Positions 24,819 to 32,739 of a stretch of 36,380 nt of DNA are shown here, one piece after another (within the stretch, counting starts at the first letter, position 1; every line of letters starts with the position of its first letter). Origin of the DNA: Gammaproteobacteria bacterium (GTDB lineage Bacteria; Pseudomonadota; Gammaproteobacteria; DSM-19610); the NCBI GenBank assembly GCA_011374975.1, contig DRNU01000175.1, positions 1 through 36,380 on the forward strand, read 5' to 3'. Below the pieces are notes generated by a model. The model saw nothing but the letters and a program-made list of their open reading frames with translations, was not told the DNA's origin and searched no databases. The translations under genes were made by a program, and so were the position numbers.

Positions 24819-25598
24819 ATGGACAGTAAACCCTGCCGCACCGTCGCCCTGATACCGGCACGTTCGGGCTCCAGCCGGGTCCGGGACAAAAATATCCGTC
24901 GCCTTGGCGAGCACCCGCTGATCAGTTACACGATTTCCGCGGCGCGCGAAAGCGGCGTCTTCGACGACATTATCGTTTCAACGGACTCGTCGCACTACGC
25001 CGATATTGCGCGACACTACGGTGCCGAGGTGCCTTTCCTGCGCCCGCCGGATCTCGCCGGTGACGTGTCGCCCGATATCGAATGGGTGGCCTACACCCTG
25101 GACCGGCTGCGCGAGGCCGGTCGTGAGTTCGCGTGTTTCAGCATTCTCCGCCCTACCAGTCCGTTCCGTCTGCCGGCCACCATCCGGCGTGCCTGGCAGG
25201 AATTCCGGGCACATGACAACGTCGACTCGCTGCGCGCGGTTGAAAAATGCCAGCAACACCCCGGCAAGATGTGGGTGGTGCAGGGGCAACGCATGGTGCC
25301 GCTGCTGCCGTTGCAGACCGGCGGGCAACCCTGGCACAGCAGCCAGTACCAGTCATTGCCGTCTGTGTACATCCAGAATGCCAGCCTGGAGATCGCCTGG
25401 ACGCGTGTGATCGACCAGACCGAAACGATTGCCGGCAACACACTGGTGCCGTTTTTTACTCAGGGCCATGAAGGTTTCGACATCAACAGTGAGTATGACT
25501 GGAAGCTGGCCGAACACCTGCTCGACAGCGGGCAGGCAGAGCTGCCACCGGTCACTCATTTCCCTTACCTATTAGAGGTGCAACAGGAACAATGCTAG
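24819..25598 (+). CDS. CMP-sugar synthetase (NeuA/KdsB-type cytidylyltransferase)
   Basis: The 259-residue product has the nucleotide-binding start ALIPARSGSSRVRDKNIRRL, then VSTDSSHYADIARHYGAEV and the SILRPTSPFR motif that in NeuA-type enzymes contacts the sugar acid. It would activate the ulosonic acid as a CMP-sugar. It has no C-terminal phosphatase domain; a stand-alone KdsC-like enzyme is encoded at 29899. It follows the ALDH gene by 2 nt and overlaps the transketolase by 7 nt. Confidence 0.9.
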   Translation: MDSKPCRTVALIPARSGSSRVRDKNIRRLGEHPLISYTISAARESGVFDDIIVSTDSSHYADIARHYGAEVPFLRPPDLAGDVSPDIEWVAYTLDRLREAGREFACFSILRPTSPFRLPATIRRAWQEFRAHDNVDSLRAVEKCQQHPGKMWVVQGQRMVPLLPLQTGGQPWHSSQYQSLPSVYIQNASLEIAWTRVIDQTETIAGNTLVPFFTQGHEGFDINSEYDWKLAEHLLDSGQAELPPVTHFPYLLEVQQEQC

Positions 25599-27568
25599 AT
25601 ATCCGGCTCATCCCTGAAAACGAGTTTCGCCGCGTGCGCGAAACACCCATGGACGATAACGACAGGCTGAAGCTCATCTCCGCCATGTGCTGCGCCAACA
25701 CGCTGGCCACGGTCAAGCGTGCGGGCTCGGGGCACCTGGGGTCGAGCCTGAGCTCTCTGGATATCGTGATCTACCTGTATCACTGTGAAATGAACAGCAT
25801 CGAACTGGGGTTCACGCACCCGGACCGCGATATTTATTTCTCTTCCAAGGGACATGACGCTCCCGCCTACTACGCGGTGCTCTACTCGCTGGGCGTTATT
25901 TCAAAACAGCAGTTCATCAACCTGCGCCGGCTTGGCGGCACGCACGGCCATCCCGATGTCGGGATTCCCGGCATTGAAACCAACTCGGGCTCGCTGGGCA
26001 TGGGTATCTCCAAGGCCAAGGGCATGGCGCTGGCCAAGAAAATGAAGGGCGCGGGTGGCCAGGTGTTTGTGATGACCGGCGACGGCGAACTGCAGGAAGG
26101 CCAGATCTGGGAGTCGCTGCAAACCGCGGCGCACCAGTTGGCGGACAACATCACCGCCATTGTCGACATGAACAAGATCCAGTCTGACAAGCCGGTTTCC
26201 GAAATCATCGACCTCGGTGACCTGGAACAGAAGTTCAGCGACTTCGGCTGGCATACCGCGCGCTGCGACGGCCACGATTATGACCAGCTGGCACAGGTAT
26301 TCGCCGAGTTCCGCAAGGTAACCGACCGGCCGAAGATACTTATTGCCGATACCATCAAGGGCAAAGGTGTGTCGTTCATGGAAGGCCCGGCGGCACTGGA
26401 AGCGGGCCAGGGCCTGTATCCCTGGCATTCCGGCGCGCCGGACGATGAAACATTTGAAGCCGCCTACAGCGAAATTTTTGCCCGGGTCACGGCGCAGTAC
26501 GCGCAACTCGGGCTGGGCGAACCGGGCACGGAAATCATCGAAAGCCGGGAAAGAAACCGCACCAGCCTGAAATCGCGCGCCGAAAAGGTGGTAACCGCCT
26601 ACGGTGAGGCGCTGCTGGAACTGGGCGGCGAACGGGATGACCTGGTGGTACTCGATGCCGACCTGTCGGCCGACTGTGGCCTGCGTCCGTTTGAACATGC
26701 CTACCCGCAACGCTTTATCGAAAGCGGCATTGCCGAGCAGGACATGGTCTCTACCGCGGGTGGCCTGGCCCTGCAGGGCTTTCTGCCCATCGTGAATTCC
26801 TTTGGCGTGTTTCTCGCTTCACGCTCCAACGAGCAGATCTATAACAATGCCACCGAGCAGACCAGGATCATCTATGTCTGCCACTACGCGGGCGTGATCC
26901 CGGCCGGCCCCGGCAAGTCACACCAGAGCCTGCGCGATATCTCCCTGTTCACCGCCCTGCCGGACTGCACCGTGCTGCAACCGGGCAATGCACAGGAAAC
27001 CCGTCAGGTGCTGGAATGGTGTGTCGACAATGCCGAAGGCAACTGCATGATACGGCTGGTGATCGGCCCTTCGCCGCGCACCATTACGCTGCCGTTGAAC
27101 TACCAGCTCACCCCGGGCCAGGGTGTGGTGCTCAACGAGGGCAGCGATGCAGTACTGTTCGCTTACGGACCGGTGATGCTCAACGAGGCGCTGAAAGCCG
27201 CCGAACTGCTTGAGCAGCAGGGCCTTTACCTGAAAGTCGTCAATATGCCCTGGCTCAACCGGGTCGACAATGAATGGTTGCAGGAAACCCTCGGCGCCTG
27301 CGAAACCCTGTTTGTGCTCGATGACCATGCCCCTGCCGGCGGCCTCGGCGATACACTGCTGAATGCGCTGACACGGCTGGAATCACCGCGCAGCACGCGC
27401 CTGGTCAAGTTTGCCGTTGAAGGACAACCCGCCTGCGGTACACCGGCGGAAGTGCTGGACTATCACCGCTTGAGTGGCGAAAAACTGGCCGAACGCATCA
27501 ATGTCACGTTACAGGACGAGGCGGACCGCCAGATGGAAACAGCAGCCTACCTGTTGTCACGGGCCTGA
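25592..27568 (+). CDS. Full-length transketolase of the glycan cluster
   Basis: The 658-residue thiamine-diphosphate enzyme has the N-terminal half with RAGSGHLGSSLSSLD, KGHDAPAYYA, THGHPD and the TPP/Mg motif GDGELQEG (163-170) with Asn194. The C-terminal half has ESGIAEQDMVSTAGG, including the cofactor-activating Glu382. Both halves are fused and complete, unlike the split forms often found in sugar clusters. Transketolases move a two-carbon ketol unit between a ketose and an aldose phosphate. Placement between the CMP-sugar synthetase and glycosyltransferase genes argues for a dedicated role in building the sugar precursor, not for central metabolism. ATG 25592 is used; ATG 25649 is an alternative. 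Confidence 0.92.
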   Translation: MLDIRLIPENEFRRVRETPMDDNDRLKLISAMCCANTLATVKRAGSGHLGSSLSSLDIVIYLYHCEMNSIELGFTHPDRDIYFSSKGHDAPAYYAVLYSLGVISKQQFINLRRLGGTHGHPDVGIPGIETNSGSLGMGISKAKGMALAKKMKGAGGQVFVMTGDGELQEGQIWESLQTAAHQLADNITAIVDMNKIQSDKPVSEIIDLGDLEQKFSDFGWHTARCDGHDYDQLAQVFAEFRKVTDRPKILIADTIKGKGVSFMEGPAALEAGQGLYPWHSGAPDDETFEAAYSEIFARVTAQYAQLGLGEPGTEIIESRERNRTSLKSRAEKVVTAYGEALLELGGERDDLVVLDADLSADCGLRPFEHAYPQRFIESGIAEQDMVSTAGGLALQGFLPIVNSFGVFLASRSNEQIYNNATEQTRIIYVCHYAGVIPAGPGKSHQSLRDISLFTALPDCTVLQPGNAQETRQVLEWCVDNAEGNCMIRLVIGPSPRTITLPLNYQLTPGQGVVLNEGSDAVLFAYGPVMLNEALKAAELLEQQGLYLKVVNMPWLNRVDNEWLQETLGACETLFVLDDHAPAGGLGDTLLNALTRLESPRSTRLVKFAVEGQPACGTPAEVLDYHRLSGEKLAERINVTLQDEADRQMETAAYLLSRA

Positions 27569-27585
27569 CCGGACAAGTAGCGGAT

Positions 27586-28983
27586 ATGGAAAACCGTCAA
27601 TCATTGTTGCTGATCCCGGTCGAGAACCAGGTGCGCGAGCTTGACCCGAAGCTGCTGCTGGCCTGTATCGCCGCGCAGCACGGTTTTTCCTCGGTCATCG
27701 GTTCACGCCGGGAGATGGAATTCAATATTGACGCGTTCCCGAGTGCCATCTATTTATCCAAAAGCATGACCATACGCAGCCTGCTGTTCTTCAGGATCGC
27801 ACGCCGCTTCGGGCATCGCATCGTCGCCTGGGACGAAGAAGCCCTGGTGCACCTGCCGCCGGAGACCTATTTTTCACGCCGCCTGCACCCTTCAGCAATC
27901 CGCCAGGTGCTGAACCTTTTTGCCTGGGGCCAGGACAATGTGGAACTGTGGCGCCAGTACCCGGAGTTACCCGAGAACACGCCGATCCATGCCATCGGCA
28001 ACCCGCGCGGTGACATGCTGCGCAAAGAGATTCGCAGCTTTTATGCCGATGATGCCGCCGCGCTGCGCGAACGCTATGGCGACTTTATCCTGGTCAATAC
28101 CAACTTCAATCATGTCAACGCCTTTGGCCCGGACATCAATCTGTTCATACCGCCCAAAAGACCCGGCGGGAAGGCCCGCTTCGGCCGTGCCGCGCGCGGC
28201 ATGAGCCGCGAATATGCCAGCGGCCTGCACAACCACAAGCTGGCTATTTTTGAACATTTCAAGGCGCTGATCCCGCAACTGCAACAGGCCTTCCCGCAAC
28301 ACACCGTGGTGGTACGCCCGCACCCGACGGAAAACCACCAGGTCTATCGCGAGATTGCGGCCGGCTGCCCGGGCGTGGAAGTCTGCAACGAGGGCAATGT
28401 GGTGCCCTGGCTGATGGCAACCCGGGCACTGATTCATAACGGCTGCACAACAGCCGTAGAAGCCTACGCGATGAAAGTTCCGGCCATCAGTTACCGGCCG
28501 GTGGTGAATGAAGACTACGACAGCGGTTTCTACCGCCTGCCAAACGGGCTCAGCCACGAATGTTTCGATATCCCGGAGCTGACCGGCCTGTTACAGAAAA
28601 TACTCAGCGGAGAAGTGGGTGCCGCCAACAGTGCGCGGCGCCAGGCACTTATCGACCGCTACCTGGCGGCACAGGATGGCCCGCTGGCCTGCGAACGCAT
28701 GGTCGATGTGCTGGCAACCCTGCAACAGAATCCTGCCGGCCTGGCACAGCCCTCGGTCCTGCAACGCTGGCTTCTGTCCCGGGGACTGCAACTGGCCCGC
28801 CGCATCAAATCCTCGCTGCCGGGCTCGCACAACAAACCGGAATACCAGTTACACCGTTTCCCGGCACTGAAGCTGGGTGAAATGCGCAGCCGCCTGGCGC
28901 GCTTTCAAGCACTGCTGGGAATACAGCACAAGCTGGAAATACACCCTCTATCCGATGTCATGTTCCGGGTGGAGGCGCAATGA
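27586..28983 (+). CDS. GT-B-like surface carbohydrate biosynthesis protein
   Basis: The 465-residue product belongs, as far as I can judge, to the large surface-carbohydrate family related to CDP-glycerol and CMP-sugar transferases of GT-B fold. It has an acidic motif WDEEA (82-86), a conserved VVRPHPTENHQ (His-Pro at 245-246) and LIHNGCTTAVEAYAMKVPAISYRP (282-305), which recall the D/E-D/E-G, HP and S/T motifs of bacterial CMP-sialic and CMP-Kdo transferases. A role in transferring the CMP-activated acid made by this cluster fits, but it is an inference. No signal peptide or membrane helix is seen; it likely works at the cytoplasmic face. Confidence 0.7.
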   Translation: MENRQSLLLIPVENQVRELDPKLLLACIAAQHGFSSVIGSRREMEFNIDAFPSAIYLSKSMTIRSLLFFRIARRFGHRIVAWDEEALVHLPPETYFSRRLHPSAIRQVLNLFAWGQDNVELWRQYPELPENTPIHAIGNPRGDMLRKEIRSFYADDAAALRERYGDFILVNTNFNHVNAFGPDINLFIPPKRPGGKARFGRAARGMSREYASGLHNHKLAIFEHFKALIPQLQQAFPQHTVVVRPHPTENHQVYREIAAGCPGVEVCNEGNVVPWLMATRALIHNGCTTAVEAYAMKVPAISYRPVVNEDYDSGFYRLPNGLSHECFDIPELTGLLQKILSGEVGAANSARRQALIDRYLAAQDGPLACERMVDVLATLQQNPAGLAQPSVLQRWLLSRGLQLARRIKSSLPGSHNKPEYQLHRFPALKLGEMRSRLARFQALLGIQHKLEIHPLSDVMFRVEAQ

Positions 28984-29032
28984 TTTTTGTTATAACCAAC
29001 ACAGGAACCGAGGCTGACAGCCGGAGGAACAC

Positions 29033-29896
29033 ATGAAAATCATGATACTGGGCCTGGGTAAATCAGGCACCACCGCGCTGCTGTACAAAATGGCCGCGGG
29101 CCTGCCCGATTGCCATGCCTTTTCAGGCGGCAAGCCGGGCAAACATGCCGGCGAATACGCCAACGCGGTCTACAAGCACACTTATGAAGCGCGCAAGGGC
29201 AAGGGCTTTGAGCTCTACCGGGAACACCTGGAAAATAATGACTATGACCGCAAGGTCTGGATTTCCCGCGATCCACGCGATGTCGCTGTCAGCCGCATGC
29301 TGTACCGCTGGCACCGTGGCCGCATGGGACACAAGCAGCAGTTCCAGGCGCACCTGGACCTGGTGCTCAAAAAGGAACGGGACCCTGCCTCGGTTACGTT
29401 CACTGAGATATGCCGCTACACCGGTTTTGACGACTGGCCGAGAAACCTGCAGGACGTGCTGGAAGAGGAACGCCTGCGCTATGAAGAAATGACAGAGTTC
29501 ACCGGCAGCCTCGGCGATGACTGGTTCCTGTTCAGTTTTGAAGACATGGTGCAACAGAACTACGACACCCTGAACGCGCACCTCGGCTTCGAGGTACAAA
29601 AAGACACCGAGGTCCCCGAATCCACCGGCAAAGCCAAGGTTATCCGCAAGAAGGCCAGCGGTGACTGGCGGCACTGGTTCACCGAGCAGGATATCGAACT
29701 GCTCAAACCGGTTTACACGCCTTACATGCAGCTGATGGGTTATGACTGCGACGACTGGACACTCAGCGACAAGCCCTGCATCGAGCCGGCCTATTCGTCC
29801 GAGTACATGCAGCGCCTGCCGGAACGCATTACCCAGGACGTGGTCCGCAAGCTCAAGAACCAGACCTTGCAGCTGTTCGGCAGAAAGGCCGGCTGA
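29033..29896 (+). CDS. PAPS-dependent sulfotransferase-like protein
   Basis: The 287-residue product shows the sulfotransferase pattern: an N-terminal phosphosulfate loop GLGKSGTTALLYKM (about 7-20), the 3'-phosphate-binding segment ISRDPRDVAVSRML (about 82-95), FSFEDMVQQNYDTL and a C-terminal KASGDWRHWFTEQDIE, which in the family lines the cofactor pocket. It would transfer sulfate from PAPS to a hydroxyl of the glycan or its precursor. A 49-nt gap with GGAGG precedes the ATG, the longest gap in the unit, so it may have been added to the cluster later. Confidence 0.8.
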   Translation: MKIMILGLGKSGTTALLYKMAAGLPDCHAFSGGKPGKHAGEYANAVYKHTYEARKGKGFELYREHLENNDYDRKVWISRDPRDVAVSRMLYRWHRGRMGHKQQFQAHLDLVLKKERDPASVTFTEICRYTGFDDWPRNLQDVLEEERLRYEEMTEFTGSLGDDWFLFSFEDMVQQNYDTLNAHLGFEVQKDTEVPESTGKAKVIRKKASGDWRHWFTEQDIELLKPVYTPYMQLMGYDCDDWTLSDKPCIEPAYSSEYMQRLPERITQDVVRKLKNQTLQLFGRKAG

Positions 29897-29898
29897 CA

Positions 29899-30411
29899 AT
29901 GTCTGTTGACGCTCTTGTCCGCAATATCCGTTTTGTGGCGTTTGATTTTGACGGTGTCTTTACCGATGACAAGGTGTATGTCATGGAAGACGGCCGCGAG
30001 GCGGTGCGTTGTTTCCGGGGTGATGGTATCGGCCTGCAGAAACTCCGCGCCCTGGGGATAGAAACCGCCATTATCTCCACCGAGGCCAACCCGGTGGTAT
30101 CGGCGCGCGCGAAAAAACTGAAAATCCGCTGTATACAGGATTGCAGCGATAAACGCGCGACTCTGGAAAGCCTGATCCACGAACTGGGTATCAGCCTGGA
30201 CCAAACCGCGTTTGTCGGGAATGACATCAACGATCTTTCCTGCCTGCGCTGTGTCGGCCTGCCCATCATTGTCAGCAATGCCCACAGCGATATTATCCAG
30301 TACGCGGCCTATCGCACCAGAACACCGGGCGGGCATGGCGCGGTACGTGAGATCTGCGACTGGATAGAACAGTCGATGCAGGCACCGGCCGTACTCTCGG
30401 GCCGTATGTGA
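29899..30411 (+). CDS. KdsC-like HAD phosphatase
   Basis: The 170-residue HAD phosphatase of the KdsC/YrbI subfamily has catalytic Asp16 and Asp18 in FDFDGVFTDD, a Ser/Thr motif in IISTEANP, a Lys (SDKRATLESL) and GNDINDLSCL with the metal-binding Asp pair. KdsC removes phosphate from Kdo-8-phosphate, and relatives act on other 2-keto-3-deoxy-acid phosphates. In this cluster it would dephosphorylate the NeuB-like product before CMP activation. It starts 2 nt after the sulfotransferase stop. Confidence 0.88.
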   Translation: MSVDALVRNIRFVAFDFDGVFTDDKVYVMEDGREAVRCFRGDGIGLQKLRALGIETAIISTEANPVVSARAKKLKIRCIQDCSDKRATLESLIHELGISLDQTAFVGNDINDLSCLRCVGLPIIVSNAHSDIIQYAAYRTRTPGGHGAVREICDWIEQSMQAPAVLSGRM

Positions 30412-31745
30412 ACGCTCACCTGCCCTGTGCCGACGCTGCCGGCAGGTCGGCATTCAGTCACCTGTACGCCCTCGCCTTACCCGGCATAGCGGCGCTGCCG
30501 GTCTGCCTCTTGCTGCTGCCGGACCTTGCGGAAGTTATTTACACGCTTGTGACGATGGCCGGCCTGGCCTGTCTGCTGCACCACGGCCTGTCTGACGATG
30601 AGCGCCAGAGGCTTTTCCTGGTCAGTTTTCTGCCACTGTTGTTTTTCGGTGTTGCGGCACTGTCCGTTGCTGTATCGGGTGACTACAACAACTGGCTCCG
30701 GCCGCTGAAAAAACTGGCCGAGCTGCTGGCAACGCCACTTGTCGCCGTGCTGGTGATGCGCGCGAACATCCATCCACGCCATTTTATAACCACGGCCAAA
30801 CTCAGCGCGCTGCTGCTCCTGGCGGCCGCGCTGTACCAGTTCCTTGTCCTGCATAGCCCCAGGCCGGGCGGAGCGATCAGCCCCTTCCCGTTTGCGCATA
30901 TTGCCCTGCTGCTGGGCTTTTTCTCACTCATCCACCTGCCACTGGAAAGCACCCGGCAGAAATTATTTTCACTCACCGCCTTCAGCGCGGGTTTCCTTAC
31001 CACATTGATTTCACAAACCCGTATCGAGTGGATCAACGCACTCATTCTGATGGCCGCCTTATTGCTGGTCTGGCGCCGCGCCGGGTTACTGAGTAAACGT
31101 ATTATGCTGGTGATTGGCTGCACTGTCCTGGCACTGTCGCTGCTTTCGGTCAGCACGCCCTTTGTACACAAACGGGTTTCCGCGGCGCTTGACCAGTACC
31201 AGGCTTTCCAGAACCACCAGGGCTGGCACAACTCGGTCGGACAGCGCTTTCTCATGTGGCGGCATGGCCTGGAAGCGGCCGCCGCAAAGCCGGTATTCGG
31301 CTGGGGTATCCACCGCAGCCAACAGGCCGCGGTTGCCGGTCTGAGTGACCCGCAAATGAAGAAGACCCTCGGCAAGCATCACAATCTGCACAGTGAATAC
31401 GTGAATACACTGGCGGCGAAAGGTGCTGTCGGGCTGGTCAGCCTGCTTGCGCTGCTGTTTGTGCCCCTGTCGGTATTTTATACCCGTTCTGCCAACCGGG
31501 AGCAGCTGGTCTACACGGCCAGCGGTGTCCTGTTGTGTACTTCCTATGCCGTTTCCGGCATCGCCTTCCAGGCATTTGGCGATGACACCATGAATATTTT
31601 CTTTGTTATTGTCCTCTCGTATACGCTGACTGCCGTTGCGGGGGAACCTGCCAGGGCGCGAAGCACCCATCAATCACTGCCGTTACCTCAGAACAGTGAC
31701 GGGTCGACCGTGATATGCCGTATGCGGGACAGGTTCCAGCTATAG
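30408..31745 (+). CDS. O-antigen ligase/polymerase-like membrane protein
   Basis: The 445-residue product is very hydrophobic, with about ten predicted membrane helices. It carries the Wzy_C/WaaL-type periplasmic motif HHNLHSEYVNTLAAKGAVGL (about 325-344). Members either polymerise O-units or join O-antigen to lipid A-core. The start is GTG (30408-30410), overlapping the KdsC-like stop (GTGA). Its last 58 nt overlap the end of the BNR gene on the other strand, so the C-terminal tail is probably not conserved. It closes the nine-gene unit. Confidence 0.82.
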   Translation: MNAHLPCADAAGRSAFSHLYALALPGIAALPVCLLLLPDLAEVIYTLVTMAGLACLLHHGLSDDERQRLFLVSFLPLLFFGVAALSVAVSGDYNNWLRPLKKLAELLATPLVAVLVMRANIHPRHFITTAKLSALLLLAAALYQFLVLHSPRPGGAISPFPFAHIALLLGFFSLIHLPLESTRQKLFSLTAFSAGFLTTLISQTRIEWINALILMAALLLVWRRAGLLSKRIMLVIGCTVLALSLLSVSTPFVHKRVSAALDQYQAFQNHQGWHNSVGQRFLMWRHGLEAAAAKPVFGWGIHRSQQAAVAGLSDPQMKKTLGKHHNLHSEYVNTLAAKGAVGLVSLLALLFVPLSVFYTRSANREQLVYTASGVLLCTSYAVSGIAFQAFGDDTMNIFFVIVLSYTLTAVAGEPARARSTHQSLPLPQNSDGSTVICRMRDRFQL

Positions 31746-32725
31746 GTGATGTGCACCAGCCCGTCTTCCGTCTGTATAACCGCCGGGTAAGAGTATTCCC
31801 CGCGCCCCTGTTCCAGGACCAGCACATCCCGCCAGCGCCGGCCATCCACGGACAGCCCCACATTCAGTGGCGAGCGCCCGCGTGACGAATGGTTATACAC
31901 CAGCAGGTGCCGGCCATCGGCCAGGGTTACCGCGTCAGTGCCCGAGTTGGGGTTGGGCAGGTCCGTCAGCTCCAGCTCCGACCAGGTGACACCGTTATCA
32001 CCGGACCAGCTCTCGGCAATACGGTGGTGTTTGCTGCGGCACAGCAACTGCAACTGCCCGTCCCTGTGTACCAGTATGCTGGGCTGAATGGCGGCGATCG
32101 AATCACCATCGCCGATCGGCATGGTGCGCCACCACGATTCACCCCGGTCGCAGCTGTGTTCCAGGTGCACCCGCCAGCCGTCATGCTCGGCACTCGATGG
32201 ACATAACACTTCGCCGCCGGCCAGCTGTACCGGTTTGTTTTTGATGGGGCCAAGAATACCGTCCGGCAGGTGTCGCGGCGGGCTCCAGCTTTTCCCGCCA
32301 TCCTCGGACGTGGTCAACATCCCCCACCAGGTTCTCGGGTTTTTACCGACTTTATAGAACAACAGCAACGGCCCCGCAGCAGGCTGGAACAGGACCGGGT
32401 TCCAGCAGGCGTAACGCCCCCCGTTGTCCTGCTTGCCGGTCGCCACTTCACGCGGACCAGACCAGCCATTGCCCGTATTTCGTGCAACAAAAACAGCCAC
32501 ATCGGGCCGCGATTCCAGCGAGCCGCCGAACCAGGCAGCCACCAGGCCATCGCCACTGGCGGCAATGCTCGAGGCATGACTCATCGCAGTCGGGGCGGGA
32601 TCGACAATAAACTCGTCGTAGACGATGGCCGGGTGCGCCGTGCGTTGCGGTCCGCCGGCGTAACGGGAAGCCGTTTCTACAAACCAGCTGTTCAGCCTTC
32701 TGAACAGCAGACGATTGGTGACCAT
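31688..32725 (-). CDS. Sialidase-like BNR beta-propeller protein
   Basis: The 345-residue product is a sialidase-superfamily (BNR_2-like) six-bladed propeller. Asp-box-type repeats include SEDGGKSWS, SCDRGESWW and SGDNGVTWS, and family segments include SHASSIAASGDGLVAAWFGG, GPLLLFYKVG, GPIKNKP, AIQPSIL, LPNPNSGTDAV and SYPAVIQTEDGLVHITYSWN. No signal peptide is evident, so it may act inside the cell. Whether it is a true glycosidase is not shown by sequence. It is the last gene of the yhcC-ubiU-ubiV-dioxygenase run (14 nt after the dioxygenase) and overlaps the convergent O-antigen ligase gene by 58 nt. A substrate related to the neighbouring ulosonic acid is attractive but unproven. Confidence 0.8.
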   Translation of the reverse strand: MVTNRLLFRRLNSWFVETASRYAGGPQRTAHPAIVYDEFIVDPAPTAMSHASSIAASGDGLVAAWFGGSLESRPDVAVFVARNTGNGWSGPREVATGKQDNGGRYACWNPVLFQPAAGPLLLFYKVGKNPRTWWGMLTTSEDGGKSWSPPRHLPDGILGPIKNKPVQLAGGEVLCPSSAEHDGWRVHLEHSCDRGESWWRTMPIGDGDSIAAIQPSILVHRDGQLQLLCRSKHHRIAESWSGDNGVTWSELELTDLPNPNSGTDAVTLADGRHLLVYNHSSRGRSPLNVGLSVDGRRWRDVLVLEQGRGEYSYPAVIQTEDGLVHITYSWNLSRIRHITVDPSLF

Positions 32726-32739
32726 GCCCTGCAGGATAC

